64,000 nucleotides of DNA from Ptychodera flava (taxonomy: Eukaryota > Hemichordata > Enteropneusta > Ptychoderidae): the NCBI RefSeq assembly GCF_041260155.1, contig NC_091936.1, forward strand, positions 43,932,930 to 43,996,929, in the 5' to 3' direction. A program made the translations under genes and the position numbers. Below are positions 48,901-59,900 of this stretch, in pieces. The notes under the pieces are model-generated. The model saw nothing but the letters and a program-made list of their open reading frames with translations, made no database searches and was not told the origin of the DNA. Position 1 is the stretch's first letter. Every line of letters begins with the position of its first letter.

Positions 48901-49654
48901 GTATCCATGTCTATAGTAGCTTCAGGGACTTTGGCTCTATGTTTTTCTTATTCCAAGAGCTTTAAAATGAGCCCCCACAAGTAGTAGATCAGAAAAGAAT
49001 TGTAAAAATTTGAGAGACCAGATATTTCTCCGAGACGCGTTCTACCTTTCAGTCCGAACATTTTGTATAATCCCAGACATTCCCTGCTTTACAATGACAA
49101 GACTGTTCACTATCATTCATTTAGAACACGTTTGTGTATGATACATGAAAATGATGACCGTCCTTCATTTCGCATTTACAAAGTTAAGTTTGTAATTGTT
49201 ACTACTATTTACACTTTTTTGGATAATTCTTTCTCTGGTAAATTAATATACTTCTTCATGAATACTGCACACCGAAAATCCAAGAACAACAATATCTGAT
49301 ACAATGGGTATCTCCTTGCAGCTGTGGAGAAGTCGCATTGGTGTGTTTTCTCAGCCAACATCCTGGCGATGTGTTGATCCTTGGCTAAATGGCACTAAGG
49401 AATATGGCGACTGGCCACCTGGTCTTGATCTTTTGTATAGGACTGTGGCCACCATGTTTGTCATAAGTTTGACACTGGCACTGAGTTACGAGCTTCTAAA
49501 CGTGAATTTAATGAATCTAGACACAGTCAAGTGAAGTGTTTGACACAACTGATGGAGTTGGCGATTGTCTCATACTTACTCATTTCATTGGTTTTTCAAA
49601 GACCATTTTGACAATTTCTAACTTGAAAATGTAATAGTAAACATCTATTTCCTG

Positions 49655-49803
49655 GTCATGAGGGCTATAGCGCCCGTCTATTACCCAGATACACATCACT
49701 ATTCCCCGAGGCCGTAGGCCGAGGGGTATAGCGATTTGTTACTGGTAACACACGGCCACGAGGGGTAATAAACGGGTGCTATAGCCCGAATAAAGACCAG
49801 GAT
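49655..49803. mobile_element. Foldback hairpin element, about 150 bp
   Basis: Outer arms CCTGGTC...GGGCTATAGCGCCCGT and ACGGGTGCTATAGCCC...GACCAGG are inverted copies. The centre is itself palindromic (CTATTCCCC-GAGGCCGTAGGCCGA-GGGGTATAG). A MITE or foldback element without coding capacity. Confidence 0.85.
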
Positions 49804-50866
49804 ATAGGTGTTTTATAACACACCACACGTTCATGTTGTATTATGTTATATAGTCTTTAATGTGTTTTGATATTTTGCACTGCAACAAGTTTACTTGGCG
49901 ATATTTCCACCGCGTTTACAGTAGTACATGGTACCACTTTCTTCCAAAAACCATTCTAAGCATAACTAGCAACATCCTTGGTTGCACTTGAATCTTTTTC
50001 GTCGATTAGCTGTTCAAGTTCTTACGCTGTTGGAATGGAAAACATATCTGTTTCGGAGAGAGAAGCTCGTCGCTCATCCCGGGCGAATATCACGTTCTAG
50101 TCACCCGCCATTGTTTCAAAGCTGCAGAAGACACTACGGTCACGTGACCGGGCACTTTTCCAAATTTGGTCAAAACTATTTCCCTAGGGAAAGTTTTTTC
50201 AAAAAATACCCTCTGACGTCACTTTTGTCGATTAAGCGAGGACTAGACGTATCTATTTTTCTCGTCACGTGACGTACTCTGGCGAATCGCGACATGGAAT
50301 GAGCATGTGGCGTGTTCGAAGATAGATTATAAACAAACACTACTGCTAATACTCGTTTGTATAAAAGAGTGATATATATTCCTCTTAAAGAGATGTCCTT
50401 AGGTTTTGACCATCTGATTGATAAACTCTTCAAAAGTAGAGAACAATTTACGTTTCCGTACGGCAGAAACAGACTCGATGGCTGATGCAGTATTCTTGGG
50501 TCATATGTCAGCATACGCATTTTTCACCCTGACATAAGCTTATATATCAAAGTTATTGAAATCCATTGGTCAGCTCCAATTGATTCTATATAAAATAACG
50601 AAAGTTGCTAATACATATGAATGAAATTCAAAGAGTAAACGATTATTTTATCGCTTACAGTAGAATGCGTCTCAAGGCAGATATTCATATTTTCAACTTT
50701 CAAAAAAACTTTCCTGCTTTTATCATTACATTTTGTAGCTTGTGGAATAATGAAGTTATCGCCATCTTTAGCTTGGGAAGATAGAAATTGTACATTTTCC
50801 CTGCAATATTAACACATCGAATGTCGGCCTATTTTAATTTCACATATATTGGTGAATGTTTGTTAA

Positions 50867-50872
50867 TTTATT
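50867..50872 (-). terminator. Polyadenylation signal for the expansin gene
   Basis: AATAAA on the minus strand, about 140 bases past the stop codon at 51009. Confidence 0.55.
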
Positions 50873-51008
50873 TCTCTGTAGTAACGAAATTCGCACGGTG
50901 ACGTCTGATTCGTATTCGTAATTCGGTAAGACAATGTGTTGAGGTTTCCTTTGAAAAAAAAAACTGAACTCTGAGTTTCAAAAGCGCACTAGTTTTGTAA
51001 AAGAAAGA

Positions 51009-51566
51009 TTACAATTGCCGTAGACGAGCTAAGAGGAGTTCTAATCTTGATGTTCTATCCATTTCTCTACGAGTCGCGGCTTGGCAGGAAGTGGAAAACT
51101 GCACTGTGCCGTCGTGAAGGTCAGAAGGGTCTGACGGGAAATATGTGATTCTGTCCTCAACTACCTCGCCAGTTGTTGACGTAATGCGTACTGCGAAGGG
51201 CACATCCATTACTCCTTGTTCGTTGACGAAGAAATTGTACGGTTTCCTGGGTAGGTCGATCCAGGAATCTTGGTTGTCTAGTTTGACGGCGAGAGATTCA
51301 ACTGGAACTCGGTGGTTCACAACCTGGATACCAAACCACCATCGCGTGCTGCCGCTTTTGAATTTGTACTTGAAGTTGCCCAATACTGGGCACTCGATTA
51401 GTCGCCAGCTTATGTCGATTCTGCCTTCTTGGCGTTCGGCTAGCTTGAGAAACGCTTCTTCGCTGAGATCAATGTCTCCCGCCGCGCACTCCGGACACTG
51501 GTCGACGATCTGTATCTGAATGACGTCACCATAAGGTCCAGTGACCTCAACACATTCGCCACACAC
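51009..51566 (-). CDS. Expansin exon 7: barrel and CBM63-like domain of module 3
   Basis: Acceptor TTTTACAG, phase 0; 185 codons and a stop. Starts VCGECVEVTGPYG, then VDQCPEC and GDIDLSEEAF, TRWWFGIQV and KPYNFF. It ends in a basic, leucine-rich tail of about 25 residues not present in the other modules. Confidence 0.94.
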   Translation of the reverse strand: MCGECVEVTGPYGDVIQIQIVDQCPECAAGDIDLSEEAFLKLAERQEGRIDISWRLIECPVLGNFKYKFKSGSTRWWFGIQVVNHRVPVESLAVKLDNQDSWIDLPRKPYNFFVNEQGVMDVPFAVRITSTTGEVVEDRITYFPSDPSDLHDGTVQFSTSCQAATRREMDRTSRLELLLARLRQL

Positions 51567-54500
51567 CTGTAAAATAATTTATAAATACCAAATATGAATT
51601 GTTCCACTCTTCCTTAATACCTTTGTCGTGTATCAATGGTTTTAAAAAAGTAGAAATCGCATCTTGGATTTTTCCAGGTCTTCTCTTGAGAAGCCCATAG
51701 GATAAAATTTTCATCATTCTAAGCGATACAGCAACTAAGGAACCGTTCAGTTTTTACGGCCGGGGGGGGGGGGGGTTGGCAAAATCGTGTCACCGGTGTT
51801 CAAAATAATATAGACCCTCCCCCTGCATTTTTCGTGAAAAAAAGATGATCCCCCTTTGTAAGACGAAAATATTTGATGACACCCCCCCCCCCCCCCCCCC
51901 GCTGAAAAATAACCAAAACCCATATGTCAAATTTACCCGCACGGTTTGGATTTGATCTCCGGTACGCGGCGCACTTTATTCGTGTAGCAGAGATGTCAGT
52001 GCACAAACTTCTTAGATCTTGGAAGGGGGGTGGTCACAATGAAATTGTGAATTTTTTTTTTACTATTGTAAATTTCTAAAAAAACTTTTTCCAATTGAGA
52101 TTAGCAGTGCAAATTTTTTTTTAGACTAAATTTTCAGATTTATAATTGTTTTAGTTCGTCGCTGTCTGAGGATAAAGAGGGCAAATATGTGGTGCAAAGC
52201 TCCACAAGCAACTGCGCAAGCGGTCACGGGGGAGGTCAGGAGGGGATGTCCCCCTCCTTTCATTGAGCTTTTGAAAAATAGAGATTAAAATGGTGTTATT
52301 TGGTGGCACTTTGGGAGTATTTTTGCGGTGGGAGGTCAGGAGGGGGGTGTCCCCCTCCTTCCATTGGAGCTTTTGAAAAATAGAGATTAAAATGGTGTTA
52401 TTTGGTGGCACTTGGGGAGTATTTTTGCGGTGGGAGGTCAGGAGGGGGTGTCCCCTAAAATGGTGTTATTCGGTGGCACTTGGGGAGTATTTCTGTGGGG
52501 GAGTTTAGGAGGGGGGTGTCCCCCCTCCTGCCGTTGGAGCTTTTGCAAAATAGAGATTAAAATGGTGTTATTTGGTGGCACTTGGGGAGTATTTCTGTGG
52601 GGGAGGTTAGGAGGGGGGTGTCCCCCTTCTGCCGTTGGAGCTTTTGAAAAATAGAGATTAAAATGATGTTATCTGGTGGCACTTGGGGAGCATTTTATTC
52701 AGATTACACATCTTCCGCTGAAACATGGTCTTCTTGCTCCTCAGTAGCTTCCTGTAGTTTTGAAAATTGACTATTTTGGTTTCCTGGCTTCACTTTCTAC
52801 TGCGGGGTGAAATGCCTACATTCACCCCACCAAACATCATGCATATCTCATAATTGACAATTGATTTTGACAAGCTTAGAAGCTGTTTGCAAAATATAGT
52901 GAAATTTGCATATTTGTGTTTTTAGACCAATTGTTCCCCTTTTATGATCAAAACATCTATTTCTCTGTATCAGCATGTCCAAATTGATTGGATGTGTATA
53001 GATGTGGTGAAATTTCAATATTTGTCTTTTTAGGCCAATTTATGCAATCTATGGTCAAAAAATCTGTATTCTCTGAAAGGGCTTGTCCAATTTCTTTGAA
53101 ATTTGCTACATAAGTCCCTTAAGATTTGTTTAAATCATGCTCTTTTTTGTGGTGGAAAAATTCTTCAGATAATTGTCATTCAGCATTGCTACACACAAAC
53201 GATTTATTCAGTATTTGCTATCGAGAAACTTTCAAAGTGCAACCCTTTTGTGTGTTTTTGTGTTGGGATTTGTTGGATAGATGGCATTCTACGTAGTGTA
53301 TTGTTGAATGTTAAAAATGTATTGCTGTTGTTTTTTAGGCTGTTTTTTGTGAAAAAAGAATTGAAAATACCTTTTTAAAAGTAAAATAATACATAATGAC
53401 TTGGTATGTTGTTTTATCATTATTGACGTGTTTCTGCTTCTCTTGTGTTCATCATTGCAATAAAATGCTGTGAAAAAATGAACCTGATGTGGCCTGCATC
53501 TGTTTACCTTGATCTTAAAAGGCAAATATAACTTTCTGTCTTGACAACCATACCAGAGTTTCAATGTTTTACCTTGTGTACCTGCTTGGTTTGTACACAG
53601 GAAACAGGTAGAAAACTGGCTCTATAATGTTATAATTTTCAAGTGATCAGAATACAAAAGTCCTGAAAAGATAAGATAATCACAACTTCCAGTATAAGGG
53701 ATACAGTCACTCGAAATGTATAAATTAAAATTAAAAATGTGTCTGGAGGATGTACTAAAAAATACAGAAAGTCGCTTCCTGTGGGTAAAATCTAAAAAAA
53801 ATTCAAGATTTTAAAGACTTTTGCAGATTTTTTTTACGCATTTGTCTTCTTATTTATTTTTTTTTATTTTGCAAACTAGTTTGAAGATTTTTTTTCCTAA
53901 CTTTCTGCTCAGAAAGTTTTTTTTTCTGTTTTTGACCATCCCCCTCCCTAGATCTAATGGTCCCTCCCTAAGTAAACCTAATTGGAGTGGGCCGCCAAAG
54001 GCGTCTGCCCGTTAAGAGGGCCATGGGTAATACATAATGTATATTTATTGTGGTGGGCCGCCCAAGGCGGCCCGCCGGTAAAGAGGGTCGATCATGGCCA
54101 TGGCATAAAGTGAACTTTATTGTTGGTATTATGTTTTTGAAAATGTGGTGACCCCCCCCTTTCCTACCAGTGAAAAAGCGATGACCCCCCCCCCCTTTCG
54201 CGGATTCCAAAATTACGATCACCCCCCCTGGATTTTGCCGGCCCCGCGGCCGTAAAAACTGAACGGTCCCTAACTAGTCGGAGACTAGCAAATATGGCCG
54301 AAGAGACATATTTTAAAAACTATGCTCGTTCATTATGATATACTTATCACTCATTCATGGTGTAGTCACTGTCATGATGTAATTTATTTCTATGGTGTGC
54401 CCACCTTTGCGTTGTCATAAAACGGTTTAGCCATCGCTCCGACCATAAGATCACCGCCAGTGTCGATCATACAATTTCCCCCGCCGGCAGCGGCGCCTGA

Positions 54501-56926
54501 CGCACCGTAGAATGTTCCTTCACCGTGATGGACGTTTTCCTCCACAATACATACACCACCAACGTTGGGATCCTCGTCGCCTTTCTCTGGTGGTGCAGAT
54601 GGTACAGCCGTATCTGATACCACAGGGAAATACAAGAGTTATAAGGGATAAACTCGACAGTTAGTGGTTTTCTGTTGTTTTTTTTGCATTCTTGAAGTTA
54701 AGATTTCATGACAGAAGCCGTGAGCCTCTGACCTTGTATTTAAATTGGGAGCTTTAAATAAAATTCTTTGTTTGCCGTCTTGCTTGCTGGTAGGTGTTCA
54801 GAGAAAATTAATGATTCCAAAAGAAACCAAATAAAAAATAAGCTTATTGTAATACACTTGTGCTTTTTAATCTGTGTTTCTTTTTTTCCCTGGCTGGCAG
54901 GTACGTTTTTTTCAAAATTAGAGGATGCCAAACAAAGAATTTTAAATTAAATTAAATTTTATGGTAGATTTTGGCATTTTGAGAGTGATTTCTTTCTCTA
55001 CTGAAATTTTCTTTTTGAGCGAATTTCATGTCTGTATTGTCATCAGCTTTGTCAGCAGATTCCAATATTCTGCACATCACATGTGACTTCTCAGATCATA
55101 CAAAACTGGCAAAATATTATGCCTGGAGCGATTTGATTTCCGATAAGTGTTTTCGGTAGATCACAACAAACTATTTACGTAAACTTGTGACAATATTAGC
55201 TTGAGCTTCGTGGCAAAAGAGAGCGATGCAAAGCCAATACCGTAAGGACAGGTGTTGTGTGATGGTAATACCAGTCTCAGTATTTCTATGTCCTTTGATA
55301 GTGTCTTACCTGGCTCTTCGTCCCCGTCTTCCTCGTCACCTTCCTTTTCATCGTCTTTTTCATCTCCACCATCATCAACCACGCCACCACACGGCGGAAA
55401 CTGCACAGTCCCATCCACCAGCTGTGATTCACTGCCAAGAATCGCATGTATCGTGTCTCGCACTGCAACTCCCGTGGTGGATGTAACTTTAATATCAAAA
55501 GGTGCCTCGATAACCCCTGCCGAATTGGGCTTCAGGAAGAAATTATAACCGGTCCTCTCCAAGTCGATCCAGTTGCTTTGTTCAGATTTCTTGAGTTGAA
55601 TACGGCTGACAGGATAACGATGGTTGTTCACTTGGATACCGAACCACCACTGGGTACTTCCGTCCTTGAACTTGTATTTGAAGTTACCAACGACGGGACA
55701 CTCCACCACTCGCCAGCTGATGTCGATTCTGCCCTCGACAAGTTCGGCAATCTGTTGGAAAGCGTCTGGACTGAGATCAATATCTCCAGCGGCGCACGAT
55801 GGACACTGGTCCACAATTTTGACATGGGTTTTGTCACCGGAAGGACCAGTTACTTCGACACATTCGCCACATACCTGAGATGAAATACAGAAAAAACGTT
55901 CGTGTTAAATATCTAGCCATAGTTGATGTCTGAAACAATATATGAGCTGAATTATACGCTTGTCAAAGATAACTTCACTTGAAAACGTCAACTCCAGTTG
56001 CAAAAAATCTGAGAATGCAATAATTGTGAAGTGGTGAATTATGAACGGTATGTCTGATTTTAACATTTTATAAGAATGCCACCATTAGTGATTACCACTT
56101 CAATTGTATTTATCAACTTACTTGATGTTCTGCTTTCACTGATTTTGACTAAATGATGAGTTCTGTTATGTCATGCTATGCAGTCAGTGTTTAAAATGAC
56201 AAATTGAATCAAAATTTTTAATGAACTCACAAGCGTTTAAAAGAGTAACTCGAAACTTTTAATGTTATTGTAAGTATCAGAACATCGCTCTGGTTGAAGA
56301 AAGAGAGTCGATCGTTACAATCTTGTTTTTGACAAAATGTTTAAAAATTATGCAATATATGCAATATAAGCGTCAACACTGTAAAACAATGGAATTGTTG
56401 TTAGATCTACTTCACCTGAGAGTTTTCCCATGATCCAACTGCCATAGCCCCAATCATGAGGTCTCCCCCAGTATTCAACATACATGTACCGGATCCAGCA
56501 GCAGCTTGTGGGGCTCCAGTATAGTAGGTTCCTTCTCCGTGATGTACCTGGTTGTCAAGCGCACAGCCAGCTCCTGGTTCGTCTTCGTTATCTGTCAAAG
56601 AAATGTCGACACAAAAATGTTTATTTAATGCTATGTGTCCCCTTAGCACGTTTTAATCGGTATTTAAAGATAACAGTTTTCGAAAAATGTCCGTGAAATG
56701 CAATGCGACTTTTGACCGAAGGTAATTAAACCCCAGAAGACTGTTGACGAACCGTAAACTTTGACCCGAGATATTAAAAAGTACAGTTTGATTCGTGGGT
56801 CAAACATACTCACTCTCTTCAGTGTTTTCATCGACTTCGTCGTCGTCGTCCCCCTCCTCCTCCTCCTCCTCCTCTTCTTCTTCTTCCTGTTCTTCATCTT
56901 CGTCATCACCATCACCACCGTTATTG

Positions 56927-56980
<54 letters not shown>

Positions 56981-59900
56981 CCACCGTCATCTTCATCACC
57001 ATCATCACCACCGTCATTGTCATCATCATCACCGCCGCCATCGTCGTCTCCGTTGTCTTCATCCTCATTATCATCTGCATCATCTTCCTCCTCTTTGTCG
57101 TCATCTTCTCCATTCTCATCTTCCTCATCTTCCTCTCCCTCATCCGGTGGGCTGGGGGTGACCTCGTCAACTTCATCTTCACACGATGCAAACTGGGAAG
57201 ATCCTTCAATGATCCTTGATTGGCTGCCATAGATGACGTCAATCGTCTGCTCTACCTCTTGCCCGTTGGTTGATATCACTTTTAACTTAAATGGAGCTTG
57301 TATAGGACCTCCGGCCTGCGGTTTCAAGAAGTAGTTGTATTCGGTTCTCCTGAGATTAATCCATCGATTACGATTTGGTTTCTGCAGTTGTACTCTACTG
57401 ATCGGGTATCGATGGTTCAACACTTGAATTCCAAACCACCACTTTGAACTTCCTTCCTTGAACTAAGAATAGATATATTATTTCAACTTTAGAAGTTGCA
57501 AATTTTTTTTCCTCTAGCGCATGTCTAGCATGTTTTAGAAAAGTGAACGTGCAGGAACGATCACTATATGCCAATCAGTAATATGTATCTATAGGAGATT
57601 GCCACTAGACGACTTTTTGACTCTCCTTTTACTTTCAGCTTAAGTATAATAATTGCCAGGCTTGGAATGATTTTGGCCAAGTTTTTGTCTAATGTATATA
57701 ATAAATCATAGCTCTGTCAATACAAGTGTTTGTGACGTCATATCTGCAAATTATAATTACTGATAATGTATCCGATTATCCAACATTGTGGCCCGAGAAG
57801 TTTGCTACATCTACAAAATCGCAGGCATCGCCAAAACTATAAAATGATAGAAATAAAGTAACCCCTCCCATGGACTCAAGCAAACTTTGCACTCATACAT
57901 GTACTCGGCCTTCCATCATGGGTCGGTGGGTGTACATTATAACCCAGTGAAAAATATCGCTGCAACTGATTTGAGATCATGTACGTAGTAAGCAAGGCTT
58001 AACAATTAGGGCACACAAATGTCATTTACTGCATGATTATAATGTCGGCGTGTGTATTGATAAATTTGTTGTTGTCATGTAGAATACAATTACCTTGAAA
58101 CTTAGATTTTCTGAAACGTGGCAGGGCACAATACTCCATGATACTTCGATAATACCAACGGCTAGGTTACTCTGCAGGACTTTGAAAGCTTCCTCGCTGA
58201 GAAGCACTCCCTCTTTGTCACACCCATCACATTTTTCAATCACCTTGACAACGACTGACCTGCCATTCGGTCCTGTCACTTGTAAACACTCGCCACAGGC
58301 CTGTAACATAACGAGAGAGCGTTTTGATGTGTAATTACGCAGATTGCGCCCACGTGAGTGCTTTTCTAAATCCATAGCATCATGGGCATCAGAAAGTGTC
58401 GGTTATACTATTTGTACCACTTGCTATTGGCTAAAATAATAACCATGTCAAAAAAGACGACCCTTTCTCCAGTTATGAGTGGTCACGTGATCTTTCACTT
58501 TGTAGAAGACCTATCGAAATTGTCAATTGCTGTCACAGTTCGCAAACTTTGTTGTCAAATGATGTCAATCCGGTATGTAGCTTCTATCTTATATGTCTAA
58601 AATTGTGAATCTTCTTCACATAGAACCTATTCAAATCACGGGCCTTCTTTGAATGTCAAGATCTTTATCCCTTCATTTCCCATTCCGATTTTTTTCTACT
58701 TTAATTTTAACCTAAGCTGTTCATTTAGTTAACTAGCAAAGAGGAGGGGAGGGGAGAAGGCGTCTCTGGCTTTAAAATTCATCACCAAACTTGCAGAAAC
58801 ACAGATTTTCTCAGTATTAAAAGCGGTTTGGGATTTGTATATCATGTTGTGTAATATTTTGGGAATTTCTCAGTTGCATTTGTCCTCGATAAACTCCAGG
58901 CATCAAGCGCAAAGTGTGATTTATAGCATCTGCATTATCACCCGTTTACTTAAACCCGTTAACGCCTGGAAAGACCCGAATCGCGGTCTGGGCTTTGCGT
59001 TCAGCGAAATGCTGCCGTATTAGAGTTTCAGAACCCATGATATAGCTGTTCAGCGGAGATGAAGGCCTTATGTCGCAAGTCCTCCACCTGTTAAGACATG
59101 CAAATGTGGTACTCTGGAGAGACAAACGTATACGCGATGTTTGGTGATGATTACCACAGACCACTGTTACCATAGACAGTAGAGGTGTCTCTCGTCTATG
59201 CTGTTACCAAAGAGAATTGCGTACCTCATGCATGCAATGTAAAGCTTGGATATCATGGGACACTCTTTACTGATCTCTAACATAATAACGACAATTCAAG
59301 TCTGCTGCGAAATTTATTTGATTAAATACCAGTCGCTAGCGAATAGCGTTAATTACTGTCTAGAGTGAAAACAACAATTTTGTTAAGAATAGAGTTTGCT
59401 TGTGATCTCTCCATTGCGTAAGACGACAAGCTAATTACAGTAAGAGGCGAACTGAAATCCCTCAATTAGTGAAGGTGTTGTGAGCGCTAGCTAACAAAGT
59501 TTCAGTCGACCCTGCAAGTTTTTTAAAGAGTGTTGGTAAGATTAGCTTGGGTGAACTAGCCTTTCACCAAATTTTCTCTGAGGAAGAAAGTCGAATGTGA
59601 TAGCTTTGTTCGCCGATGGACGGTGTATGAAGATGAACAAATAATACCATGACGAAATATGAATAGCAGAAATCACTCTAGGTAGTGACACGTCACTCTA
59701 GACAAGTCTCTTATGCACCTGCAAATGTTAACTTAGACGAGATACTTGCCAAAATAGCTGTGCAGAGAGACACTTTCTGTGGCAAGTCACTTTTCTGGTC
59801 ACTTTTCTGACAAAGTTAACTACTGCGTACGCCCGAGAAACGCCAAGCGTCTATGACCAGTCTAGGGTGACTATATACATATAAAGCACGTACATTTATG

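Larger units (their letters stand above)
44910..50866. other. Intergenic region with repeats between tyrosinase and the expansin gene
   Basis: Besides the repeats listed separately it has only short frames. A 76-codon frame at 49304-49534 has no splice or family support. The flanking genes converge towards this region. Confidence 0.5.

Noticed and set aside
49304..49534. 76-codon plus-strand frame with WRSRIGVFSQP
   Set aside because: No splice context, no recognised family and no second exon; it may be part of a repeat.
56664..57242. Plus- and minus-strand frames of Ser, Ile/Val/Met or Lys/Arg runs over the linker
   Set aside because: They are shadows of the GAT/GAG repeat in expansin exon 3, whose true frame is fixed by splice phases on both sides.
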